Made by a program: the position numbers and the translations under genes. Shown in pieces: positions 39,260 to 47,927 of a stretch of 64,000 nt of DNA. The stretch spans positions 1-64,000 of the forward strand of contig JAFLUH010000003.1 of NCBI GenBank assembly GCA_022508895.1, read 5' to 3'. A model generated the notes under the pieces. That model made no database searches. It saw nothing but the letters and a program-made list of their open reading frames with translations, and had not been told where the DNA came from. Every line of letters begins with the position of its first letter. Within the stretch, counting starts at the first letter, position 1. Source of the stretch: Oscillospiraceae bacterium (GTDB lineage Bacteria; Bacillota; Clostridia; Oscillospirales; Ruminococcaceae).

Positions 39260-39369
39260 CCCCCGCAAGCACAGCTTACGCTGTCCTTGCTGCGCAGTGC
39301 AAGCGCCTTTAGCACCCGTCAGCGTTCACGCACCGATCTTCGACCACCATTACTCTGCACTCTGCACTT

Positions 39370-40410
39370 TCAACTGCCATAATCTCCTCTTTCACAAACC
39401 AGTCTCCTGCCAACGGAGCTCACCCGTCTCTCCAGGCACCCCGCACATTCAGCCGCCTCCTCCCCCGTACATATCTTATTATCGTACAGCGAGTACTTCT
39501 TTCTGACCAAAACCGGCGACAAATTAGGCATCACCACATTAGCCCCCGCCATAAGCCCCTGTTCCCGTCCCGTAGGACTTATTGTACCCAACGCAGTGGT
39601 AGCGGGCAGCAAAACCTTTGGCAAAAGCAGCCGTACAACAGACAGCAAAAACAATGTCAGTTCAGCCGTTCCGTCGGGCATATCCGCAAAGGGCGTATCC
39701 TTATGCCGAATAAACGGTCCTATTCCCACCATGTGGGGCTGAAACTCCTTGATAAACCTCAGGTCAGCCGCAAGGCAGTCCACCGTCTGAAACGGCGACC
39801 CCACCATAAATCCGCAGCCCACCTGATACCCGATATCCCGCAGATCACTTAAACACCTCATACGGTTATCGTAAGACATCTCCTTCGGGTGCAGTCTCTC
39901 GTAATGCGCCTTGTCCGCCGTCTCATGCCTCAGCAGGTAACGGTCAGCCCCTGCGTCAAAAAGCCGCTGAAAGCTCTCCCTGCTCCTCTCGCCCAGCGAC
40001 AGCGTAACGGCGCAGTCGGGATACTTCTCCTTTATCTCCGAAACGACCCCGCACAGAAATTCGTCGGTATAATACCCGTCCTCGCCCCCCTGCAGCACAA
40101 AGGTGCGAAAGCCCAGCCCATACCCGTTCTCACAGCAGGCAAGTATCTCCTCCTGTGACAGCCGATACCGCTCCGCATTCCCGTTGCTCCGTCTCAGTCC
40201 GCAGTAAAGGCAGTCGTTCTTGCAGTAAGAGGATATCTCGATAAGTCCGCGGGTAAACACTCTGTCCCCGTAGCTCTCCTCGCACCGCTGCCTTGCATAC
40301 CTGCTGAGCAGCTCGAAATCGTCAGTGCTGCGGTTTTCTATCAGCCCTTTCAGCTCCTCCGCCGACAGGTCGCCTGTTTTATACAGCTTTTCGATAAGCT
40401 CAGTCTGCAT
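39370..40410 (-). CDS. hydE: [FeFe] hydrogenase H-cluster radical SAM maturase HydE
   Basis: SSYCKNDCLYCGLRRSN radical SAM motif; GFMVGSPFQT, LPATTALGTI; adjacent to hydG. Confidence 0.9.
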   Translation of the reverse strand: MQTELIEKLYKTGDLSAEELKGLIENRSTDDFELLSRYARQRCEESYGDRVFTRGLIEISSYCKNDCLYCGLRRSNGNAERYRLSQEEILACCENGYGLGFRTFVLQGGEDGYYTDEFLCGVVSEIKEKYPDCAVTLSLGERSRESFQRLFDAGADRYLLRHETADKAHYERLHPKEMSYDNRMRCLSDLRDIGYQVGCGFMVGSPFQTVDCLAADLRFIKEFQPHMVGIGPFIRHKDTPFADMPDGTAELTLFLLSVVRLLLPKVLLPATTALGTISPTGREQGLMAGANVVMPNLSPVLVRKKYSLYDNKICTGEEAAECAGCLERRVSSVGRRLVCERGDYGS

Positions 40411-40669
40411 TGGCGCCTCCCTTTTTGGCAGCTGAATATGCCGTCTTTGCGCTGACTCCGTCCAGCACTCCTATCTTCCCCGACAATGCGCTTATAACGT
40501 CCTGCGGCGCGTCTATCACGATGCTGATAATATTTATCCCCTTCTCACGGTACGGTATACCCATACGCCCAACGATATACTTCCCGTAATCGTGGAGCAG
40601 TCCGTTGAGCTTGCTTACCGAGCCTTCGTTCTCCACGATTATCCCGATGACCGCCACTCTTGTTTCCAT
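40400..40669 (-). CDS. TM1266-type iron-only hydrogenase system regulator (ACT-like)
   Basis: METRVAVIGIIVENEGSVSKLNGLLHDYGKYIVGRMGIPYREKGINIISIVIDAPQDVISALSGKIG; start 40669 after GGAGGG. Confidence 0.85.
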   Translation of the reverse strand: METRVAVIGIIVENEGSVSKLNGLLHDYGKYIVGRMGIPYREKGINIISIVIDAPQDVISALSGKIGVLDGVSAKTAYSAAKKGGANAD

Positions 40670-40675
40670 ATTCCC

Positions 40676-40820
40676 TCCGAAAATCAAAAATGCGCCCGTA
40701 AAAGGGCGCACTGAAATAAAGCTATACGATACAGCCCTTTCGTCTCAGCTCAGGCTTTGACGTCAGAAAAAATCCCGCCTTGGTGAAAAGGTCATTCCCG
40801 TCGCACCTCGGCTTTTTACA
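40676..40820 (-). ncRNA. Candidate structured leader with intrinsic terminator upstream of TM1266-hydE-hydG
   Basis: About 145 nt between a sigma70 promoter and the regulator RBS; ends in ATGCGCCC-style hairpin GTGCGCCC-TTTTAC-GGGCGCATTTTT. Confidence 0.6.
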
Positions 40821-40826
40821 CCTATA

Positions 40827-40855
40827 ATTATATATTGCGGCGTCCGTTTTGTCAA
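40827..40855 (-). promoter_or_regulatory. Consensus sigma70 promoter for the hydrogenase-maturation operon
   Basis: Minus strand TTGACA - 17 nt - TATAAT. Confidence 0.85.
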
Positions 40856-40969
40856 GCATTGTTTTTGTTATAAAATTGTTACCGTTTTGTAATTGCATTT
40901 CAGAAAAGCGTATAGTATAATTTTCTTGGAAGGATTTGAAGATACCGTTCACTGAAAAGGAGCTGCATA

Positions 40970-41845
40970 ATGAAAAAGATATTGTCCGTTGTTCTGATAC
41001 CGCTTATATTGGCGTTAGGCGGGTGCAATGACAGCGGTAAAGACATAGAGCTGGGCGACTTTACCCCCGATGAAACCGAGAGGGAGGCCGTTCCGACTGC
41101 GTCGGGTGAAATTACGGTGCCTCAGACTACCTCCGAGGAAATCTCCGTCACTCAGACCGCCGCAGAGGAAACGTCGGAGGAGCTCCCCCCGCCCCCGACG
41201 GAAATCGAATATGTTTACCTTGAGGACGCAGACCTGTCTCACATATACGCCGACGGGGAGATCTCTCTCATAGAGACCCCCGGCGCTTGCAGTGTGATAC
41301 TGTATGAAATACAGTGGAATGACCTCACCGTACAGCTTATCGGCGATTTTGTCCAGAGAAGGGCAGGCGCTTCGGAAAACACGCTGTTTGCAGGTATCCT
41401 GAGCGTCAGGACGCTTGGTGCCGAAGGGAACGGGACGGGCTCATGGCGTGTTGAGCGAAACTATTCCCGTCACGGCGGTCAGTCGTTTTTTTGCGAGTTG
41501 GACGACTCCCGCTTGAATGATTATCTCAGGGTATACACCATGTCGCAGAACGGCAGGGAATATCCCCTTATCGCCGCAATGCAGAAAACCTCCGATGAGA
41601 AAGACTACGACGTCTCCTTTTACACGGTGACCGAAAGCGGCGGGCTGACAGAATTTTACGGCATTACCGACGATGAGGCGCTTCAGCAGCGTATCGCCAC
41701 ATACGACAAAGGCAGGATAGGCGGCGTGGTTTTGTCTGGCGATTTTGCGGCTGACAGCGAAAATTGCGCTTTGACTGATAACAGACTGGGGGTAAGGTTT
41801 TTGTTTGATTTTGAAAACGCAGCGGTCACAGCGGAGATGACATAA
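40970..41845 (+). CDS. Hypothetical lipoprotein
   Basis: MKKILSVVLIPLILALGGCNDSG lipobox followed by a Thr/Glu-rich linker. Confidence 0.75.
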   Translation: MKKILSVVLIPLILALGGCNDSGKDIELGDFTPDETEREAVPTASGEITVPQTTSEEISVTQTAAEETSEELPPPPTEIEYVYLEDADLSHIYADGEISLIETPGACSVILYEIQWNDLTVQLIGDFVQRRAGASENTLFAGILSVRTLGAEGNGTGSWRVERNYSRHGGQSFFCELDDSRLNDYLRVYTMSQNGREYPLIAAMQKTSDEKDYDVSFYTVTESGGLTEFYGITDDEALQQRIATYDKGRIGGVVLSGDFAADSENCALTDNRLGVRFLFDFENAAVTAEMT

Positions 41846-41847
41846 AA

Positions 41848-41878
41848 ACGGGGGACAATATCCCCCGTTGATTATTTC
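41848..41878. terminator. Terminator between convergent genes
   Basis: AACGGGGGA-CAATA-TCCCCCGTT. Confidence 0.65.
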
Positions 41879-41891
41879 CGTGCCCCGAAGC

Positions 41892-42638
41892 TTATTCCGC
41901 AATTGCCTCTTTCAGCAGTGCGGTGACAATGACCGCCGAAATGCCGCCGACAGAGGAGCCGACAAGGTTCACCGTAAGCTGATATACCCAGTCCACCTTC
42001 TCCCCGTTTTTATTGGGGATAGGAAGTATCACAAACCACAAGCTGCTGAACACCGAGCGCATGGCGTTCATGCTGTAGCCGGTGCTGTTGAAGGAAAGCG
42101 CCAGCAGCATGACCGCACAGGCTCCCACGGCGCCCACCGCCAGTCCGCCTATCGGACGCCCGACCTCGGCGTCAGCGGAAAAGGTAATGCTTGTAAATAC
42201 AATGAACATGAAGATAAAGGAGGCAAGCAGCTCCTGCACGAAGTTCAGCACAATGTTCCTTTCCACCGGATATGCGGAGAAAATACCTCTTTTCGGCGTG
42301 TCGGGGGAAGCCTTGAAGGAATCCCAAAAAAACACTGTGCACACAAGCATAGCCGCTCCTGCCGCAAGAAATTCCATCAGTATATTCAGCAGCCCGTCAA
42401 CGGCTCCGATATTACCCAGTATCATATTTCCCAGCACAACGCCGGGATTAAGGAACGCCCCGCCTCCCATAATAAAGGACACGGCAAGTCCGAAGCCCAC
42501 TGCAAGGCTCCATGCCGCCGCCAATTCTATGTAATTCCGAGATGGCACCAGAGTTTTCTTCAAAGTGATATTGCAGGTATAAGCGTAGCCGCATGACAGG
42601 AAAATAAAGCACCCCGCAAATTCAGCCAGATAGACCAC
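41892..42638 (-). CDS. MIP-family (aquaporin/glycerol-facilitator-like) channel with atypical NPA boxes
   Basis: Six-TM pattern; GGAFLNPGVVLGN and GYSMNAMRSVFSS at the two NPA positions. Confidence 0.7.
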   Translation of the reverse strand: MVYLAEFAGCFIFLSCGYAYTCNITLKKTLVPSRNYIELAAAWSLAVGFGLAVSFIMGGGAFLNPGVVLGNMILGNIGAVDGLLNILMEFLAAGAAMLVCTVFFWDSFKASPDTPKRGIFSAYPVERNIVLNFVQELLASFIFMFIVFTSITFSADAEVGRPIGGLAVGAVGACAVMLLALSFNSTGYSMNAMRSVFSSLWFVILPIPNKNGEKVDWVYQLTVNLVGSSVGGISAVIVTALLKEAIAE

Positions 42639-42710
42639 AGTCCCTTCCCCCTTTATCCTTGTTGTACGTTACAGCTATTCTACCATTTTTCGTTCCGATT
42701 TACAATAACC

Positions 42711-42890
42711 TTTAAGGCAATACCGCACAAAGACCGCCTGACGGCTTTGCACGTGTATTGCTTGCATATTTTCCGTCATTTTTGCCCAAAACTCCTTGAC
42801 ATACGTCAGTATGCCTGCGTCGTTTTAGGCAATCTGACGAAAAATCTGACGGCGCAATACACGCACAATCTTTGTGCGGTATTGCCTTAA
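42711..42890. mobile_element. MITE-like element with at least 20-bp terminal inverted repeats
   Basis: Perfect TIR AAGGCAATACCGCACAAAGA (42713-42732) / TCTTTGTGCGGTATTGCCTT (42869-42888), TTAA at both ends, internal CGTGTATTGC/GCAATACACG. Confidence 0.8.
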
Positions 42891-42950
42891 AAAAGATAAG
42901 CAAAATTTCCCCTGCAATATCCCGTACATTTATTTTTTACGGATCTTTAC

Positions 42951-42979
42951 TTGATATTTTACAAAAAACGGTTTATAAT
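42951..42979 (+). promoter_or_regulatory. Promoter of the Fe-ADH gene
   Basis: TTGATA - 17 nt - TATAAT. Confidence 0.6.
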
Positions 42980-43033
42980 TAACATAAGCGGTCGATTGAA
43001 AACAACCAACAACATAGAAAGGATCAAAACAGT

Positions 43034-44188
43034 ATGGTAAACAGATTTATTCTCAACGAGACCTCCTATTTCGGCGCAGGCGCAAGGGAGAACCTTGCGG
43101 ACGAGGTAAAGTCGAGGGGCTACAGAAAGGTGCTTTTTGTGACCGACAAGACCCTGCTGGAATGCGGCGTGGCAGGCAAGGTGTCCGACGTGCTGGACAA
43201 GGCGGGCATACTCTACCGCACCTACTCCGATATCAAGGCGAACCCCACCGTAAAGAACGTGCAGGACGGCGTTGCGGTATTCAAGAGCAGCGGCGCCGAC
43301 GCAATTGTTGCGGTAGGCGGCGGCTCCGTGATAGACACTGCCAAGGGGATCGGCATAATCGCAGCCAACCCCGAGTACAGCGACGTGGTATCCCTTGAGG
43401 GCGTTGCTCCCACCAAAAACAGGAGCGTGCCCATTATCGCCCTTCCCACCACCTCAGGCACTGCCGCCGAGGTCACCATAAATTACGTCATAACCGACGA
43501 GGAAAACAAGAAAAAGATGGTATGCGTGGACCCCCACGACATACCCGTTGCTGCAATAGTTGACAGCGACCTGATGATGGGAATGCCCAAGAGCCTCTGC
43601 GCCGCAACGGGCATGGACGCTCTCACCCACGCCATCGAGGGCTACATCACCTTAGGCGCATGGGAAATGTCCGATATGGTGGAGCTTCACGCCATAAAGC
43701 TCATTTACGAAAGTCTTTTTGACAGTGTGAACGGCGACGCCAAAGCCCGTGAGAAAATGGCGCTTGCCCAGTATGTGGCAGGCATGGGCTTCTCCAACGT
43801 AGGTCTTGGCATCGTCCACTCCATGGCTCACCCCTTAGGCGCCTTCTACGACACGCCTCACGGCGTAGCCAACGCCCTGCTCCTTCCTTATGTTCTTGAA
43901 TACAACGCCGAAAGCCCCGCCAAGCCCAAATTCAAAGCCATCGCCAAGGCAATGGGCGTGAAGCGCACCAAAAAGATGACCGACGACGAATGCGTAAAAG
44001 CCGCCATCGACGCAGTGCGTTCACTGTCCAAGTCCATCGGGATACCCCAGAAGCTGTCCGAGATAGGCGTTAAGCAGGAGGACCTGCAGGCGCTGTCCGT
44101 TGCCGCCTTCAACGACGTCTGCACAGGCGGCAATCCACGTCCCACCTTTGCCGAAGAAATATTGGAGATATATAAGAAGGCATATTGA
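43034..44188 (+). CDS. Iron-containing alcohol dehydrogenase
   Basis: GGGSVIDTAKGIGI, ALPTTSGTAAEVT, MDALTHAIEGY, GIVHSMAHPLGAFYDTPHG. Confidence 0.95.
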   Translation: MVNRFILNETSYFGAGARENLADEVKSRGYRKVLFVTDKTLLECGVAGKVSDVLDKAGILYRTYSDIKANPTVKNVQDGVAVFKSSGADAIVAVGGGSVIDTAKGIGIIAANPEYSDVVSLEGVAPTKNRSVPIIALPTTSGTAAEVTINYVITDEENKKKMVCVDPHDIPVAAIVDSDLMMGMPKSLCAATGMDALTHAIEGYITLGAWEMSDMVELHAIKLIYESLFDSVNGDAKAREKMALAQYVAGMGFSNVGLGIVHSMAHPLGAFYDTPHGVANALLLPYVLEYNAESPAKPKFKAIAKAMGVKRTKKMTDDECVKAAIDAVRSLSKSIGIPQKLSEIGVKQEDLQALSVAAFNDVCTGGNPRPTFAEEILEIYKKAY

Positions 44189-44204
44189 TCACGCAGCAGC
44201 CGAA

Positions 44205-44235
44205 GCATGAAAAAGCCCTGTCACTCGACAGGGCT
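44205..44235. terminator. Terminator between Fe-ADH and the kinase island
   Basis: AAAGCCCTGTC-ACTC-GACAGGGCTTT. Confidence 0.8.
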
Positions 44236-44243
44236 TTATTTTG

Positions 44244-45239
44244 TCAGCTTTCCGCATTCCCCTCAAATCCCTCAGCCGCAATATCAAGTGCTTTGAGGTC
44301 CTCCGTCAGCTCCTCGCTGCTCCGATACCGCTGACTTATCCTCACCGAGGACATCTTGTTGATGACCGCTCCCAATCCTCCGCTCAGCTCCGCCAGCCCG
44401 CTCTGGAACTCCCGATCGTCGTCCAGCCTTGACATGGGGTCCTCAGGGGTTTTCAGGGTAAGCCCGTAGTACAGCACCGTTCCCAGTGAATAAATATCCG
44501 TCCACGGACCGTGATTTCCGTGGTGCTGGTACTGCTCCAGCGGCGCATAGCCGTGCTTTACCGCCACCGTCATGCTGTTTTCCCCGCTGATAAAGGGTCG
44601 TGCGTTGCCGAAATCCACCAGCCGCACCTTCCCGTCAACGGTTATCATCACATTGTTGGGCGACAGGTCACGGTGGATTATATTCCTGCTGTGTATGCAG
44701 CTGAAGACTGAGGCAATGCAAAGTGCGGCGTGCAGCGCCTGCCCTTCAGATATTTTTCCGTTTTTCCGTGTGTATTCACTGAGAGTTACCCCGTGAATAT
44801 ATTCCATAACGTAATAAATAGTCCCATTTTGACGGAAAGTATTATAAATATTTATTACATCAGTTTCGTCCTTCAGTCTGGAAAGTATCTCCGCCTCCTG
44901 CTCAAACTTCTCTGCTCCCCGCAGAAATTCAGCCTCCTGCACCGAGGTGAACGGCTCCAGCGTAACATTGTCCTCCGCCCGTACAGCCACGTTTTTCGGG
45001 TAGTACTCCTTTATTGCCACGCTTTTTTCCAGCTGAGTATCATAAGCGAGATAGGTAACGCCCCAGCCTCCCGAGCCGATGACTCTCCCGATGACATACC
45101 TGTCGTCCAGTACGGTGCCGGCGGTAAGGTTCATCGACTCCAGCTCGTCGCTGCAGTCAAATCCGCACACGGGACATCTTCCGCCCTTGACGGGGGAGGA
45201 GCATCTTATGCAGTTTTTTTCCATCTGACCATCTCCCAA
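44244..45239 (-). CDS. Zinc-ribbon Ser/Thr protein kinase (soluble)
   Basis: N-terminal CIRCSSPVKGGRCPVCGF; GSGGWGVTYLAYD, HRDLSPNNVM, DFGNARP, GYAPLEQY. Confidence 0.9.
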   Translation of the reverse strand: MGDGQMEKNCIRCSSPVKGGRCPVCGFDCSDELESMNLTAGTVLDDRYVIGRVIGSGGWGVTYLAYDTQLEKSVAIKEYYPKNVAVRAEDNVTLEPFTSVQEAEFLRGAEKFEQEAEILSRLKDETDVINIYNTFRQNGTIYYVMEYIHGVTLSEYTRKNGKISEGQALHAALCIASVFSCIHSRNIIHRDLSPNNVMITVDGKVRLVDFGNARPFISGENSMTVAVKHGYAPLEQYQHHGNHGPWTDIYSLGTVLYYGLTLKTPEDPMSRLDDDREFQSGLAELSGGLGAVINKMSSVRISQRYRSSEELTEDLKALDIAAEGFEGNAES

Positions 45240-45334
45240 AGCCGCTTTATCAAATCACCGTATCATTGTACCATATTTTTTCATATAATGCAACACAAAA
45301 AAGCGGCAGCGGAAAATACCGCTGCCGTCATGCT

Positions 45335-45727
45335 TTACTTATTGTCCCATATAAACTCGCAGGCTTCGTCATAGGAGAGGTCGTGCTCGATAGCGTGAAT
45401 GATCTTAGCGTCCGTAAGATTTCGTGCGTATAGGCTTTCCTTACCCGCTGCTCTCAGCAGCTTCTGAGTTTCCTCAAAGGTCAGCTTCAGCAAAAAGGAG
45501 ATTTTGATAAGCTGAACACGGGTAGGCACCCGCTTGCCGTTCAGCAGCTGATAGCCGTAGCATCTTTCCACGTTCAGCTTTCGGATAATATCCGCATGAG
45601 CCGCGTTTTTCTCGGCGATATACTTGTTTATCAGAATGTGTATATCGGGGTTTTTGTTGCTCAGCACCAGCTGTTCGTTAAAGTCCTTTTCCTCACGCAG
45701 CTTTCTTTCCAGATCCTCTGTAATCAT
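45335..45727 (-). CDS. Small HTH-like protein in the kinase island
   Basis: AHADIIRKLNVERCYGYQLLNGKRVPTRVQLIKISFLLKLTFEETQKLLRAAGK resembles an XRE-type HTH. Confidence 0.6.
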   Translation of the reverse strand: MITEDLERKLREEKDFNEQLVLSNKNPDIHILINKYIAEKNAAHADIIRKLNVERCYGYQLLNGKRVPTRVQLIKISFLLKLTFEETQKLLRAAGKESLYARNLTDAKIIHAIEHDLSYDEACEFIWDNK

Positions 45728-45748
45728 ATCGGTTCTCCTTTTCGGTTT

Positions 45749-47872
45749 TTATGCGGGTTCAAGGTATGCTCTTATAATATGTCCGTTGTTTATGCCAAAA
45801 TTAAATCCACGATCTGTCAGCGCTTCGATCTGTTTGGCGGAGATCACAAAGCTAACGGTATCGGGTGCAGTTTTGTAATAGCCGATATAGAAATTTTCGC
45901 AGCTCTCGGTATAATGGTTGATGCACTCAAGAGGCAAAAATCTGCCTCTTTCGTCAAAGGGGGTGATGTATACGTTGCCGTCATCAAAGATGTATTCACT
46001 TTCTATGCTGAGGGTTATCCTTACGTCACCGCCGCCGCCAATGTTCAGAAGCCGTTTTTTTGTGATAAACTGAGAAAATTCGGTTTTATATGAGTCATAA
46101 CGCTCCACAAGCATATCCAATATCACAGCGTCCTTGCCTATAGCGTAATCCGATTCATTGTAATCCTCAAGGGTTGCCGACATAACATAGAGATTGTTTC
46201 CGACAAAAAATATTCCCCTTGGTATACTTTCGACTATCACATCATGAGGGATAACGAACACAAAGCTCTGGAAAGTGTTTTCCATAGTCGTTCCCCTTGT
46301 GTAAAACGTCAGATAAAACGTTTCTCCGTACTGGTCCCGCGATTTATTGAAGGCACGGATCTCGGGCAGACCGCCGTTCATCTCCCATATAGCCAAATGA
46401 TGGTGGTATATTTCTGTGTCTGCCCAGGGTTCCCACTCCGGATTATCCAAGAGGAATTTCATATTGAGAGTGACCTTCACGTCGCCTGAAAAACTGCTCA
46501 GATCCTCTGCGGTTATCGCCCTGCTGCTCGGTTCCCAGGCGCCCGGAAAATCGCTGTCTATCTTTACGGTTATTACCTTTTTGCCTGCCGTTATATACGG
46601 CAGAAGGATAATAAGCGCAGCTATCGCAAGTACTGCCGCCGCAGAGCATAAAATGATGATGAGCGGCTTTTTCCTCTTGGATTTTTTCTTTTTGCCGTCC
46701 ACCCGCTCGTAAACGTTGTCGTTGGGGTCGTAGCCTGCGTTTTCGGGGACCTCAGGCTCGCTGCTCTCCGCTTCCGCGCTTGCAGCGGGCTTTTCGGCGC
46801 TTGTTTTGAGTACGGCAGAGGAAGCGGTCTTTTCCCGACTCTCCTGCCGTGGCTCCACCTTCACGTCCTCAATGTCCGCCGTCAGCGGCTCTGCCTTCAC
46901 ATGGTCCGACACCGCCGAAAGCGCCTTTCTCAGCTCTATTGCGCTGCTGTAGCGGTCTGCGGCGTTTATCATGGTGCACTTTTTGATGATATTCCACAGA
47001 GCGTCGTCTATGCCGTGAAGGTTGGACTTGAACTCGGTATCCTCCTCCATGCGCTCATAGGGGTCGTCGATGACCTTCTCCGTCAGCGCATAGTAAATGG
47101 AAGCGCCCAGCGCATGAACGTCCGTCCAGGCGCCCTGCTTGCCCTTTTTGGTATACTGCTCGATGGGCGTATAGCCGGGCTTCATCACCACGGTGAGGTT
47201 GGAGGAGCTTTCCGTCATTATCTGCCTTGCAGCGCCGAAATCTATCAGCTTTATTTTCCCGTCCAGACAAACCATTATGTTATCCGGCGAGATGTCACGG
47301 TGGAGCACTCCCGCGCTGTGAGTGATGCTCAGTGCGGCTGCCATCTTATCCATTATGAAAAGTGCCTGTCCGTCGCTTATCCTGCCGTGCTTTTTCACAT
47401 AATTCTTCAGCGTAACGCCGTTGAGGTATTCCATTATAAGGTATACCGTGTTATTTGCACGGAAGTAATCGTAAACGCCGACGATATTGGGGTTTCCGTT
47501 GAACTGAGCCACCATCTCCGCCTCGTTGTAGAACTTCTCGGTGCCCTTTTCAAAGGTATCCTCGGCATTGGCGTTGGCGACCAGCACTTCTGTTCTTGTC
47601 TGAGAGCGGCAGGCTATGCCGTTGGGGTAGTATTCCTTTACGGCTATGGTCTTTTCCATTCTCAGGTCATAGCCCAGATAGGTGATACCGAAGCCGCCCT
47701 TACCCATCACTCTGCCGATGATTATCTTATCCTCCAGCCTTGTGCCCATTGGCAGCACCAGCGGGTCAGGTTCAAACTCCTCCTTGGAGAAGCCGCAGCA
47801 GGGGCATTTGCCCTCCTCCACCACCTCGGCAAAGCAGCTTTCGCACAGCTTTTTGTTTCTTATCTCTATCAT
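45749..47872 (-). CDS. Transmembrane zinc-ribbon Ser/Thr protein kinase
   Basis: CESCFAEVVEEGKCPCCGF; GKGGFGITYLGYD; HRDISPDNIM; DFGAARQ; TM KPLIIILCSAAAVLAIAALIILLPYI and an extracellular domain; start MIEIRNKK at 47872. Confidence 0.9.
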   Translation of the reverse strand: MIEIRNKKLCESCFAEVVEEGKCPCCGFSKEEFEPDPLVLPMGTRLEDKIIIGRVMGKGGFGITYLGYDLRMEKTIAVKEYYPNGIACRSQTRTEVLVANANAEDTFEKGTEKFYNEAEMVAQFNGNPNIVGVYDYFRANNTVYLIMEYLNGVTLKNYVKKHGRISDGQALFIMDKMAAALSITHSAGVLHRDISPDNIMVCLDGKIKLIDFGAARQIMTESSSNLTVVMKPGYTPIEQYTKKGKQGAWTDVHALGASIYYALTEKVIDDPYERMEEDTEFKSNLHGIDDALWNIIKKCTMINAADRYSSAIELRKALSAVSDHVKAEPLTADIEDVKVEPRQESREKTASSAVLKTSAEKPAASAEAESSEPEVPENAGYDPNDNVYERVDGKKKKSKRKKPLIIILCSAAAVLAIAALIILLPYITAGKKVITVKIDSDFPGAWEPSSRAITAEDLSSFSGDVKVTLNMKFLLDNPEWEPWADTEIYHHHLAIWEMNGGLPEIRAFNKSRDQYGETFYLTFYTRGTTMENTFQSFVFVIPHDVIVESIPRGIFFVGNNLYVMSATLEDYNESDYAIGKDAVILDMLVERYDSYKTEFSQFITKKRLLNIGGGGDVRITLSIESEYIFDDGNVYITPFDERGRFLPLECINHYTESCENFYIGYYKTAPDTVSFVISAKQIEALTDRGFNFGINNGHIIRAYLEPA

Positions 47873-47927
47873 GAGTTTCTCCTTTGTATACGGAAAGATA
47901 CGAGCGCAATCCTGCGGTCGGGTATCG

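Noticed and set aside
40676-40820. Assignment of the hyd leader to the c-di-GMP-I (GEMM) or TPP riboswitch class
   Set aside because: Only short fragments (GACGTCAAAGCC, CTGAG) resemble those consensus sequences; the spacing and paired elements do not fit, so it was left unclassified.
40722-40952. 76-aa minus-strand ORF spanning the hyd leader
   Set aside because: Starts upstream of the consensus promoter and runs through the structured leader; no RBS or domain support.
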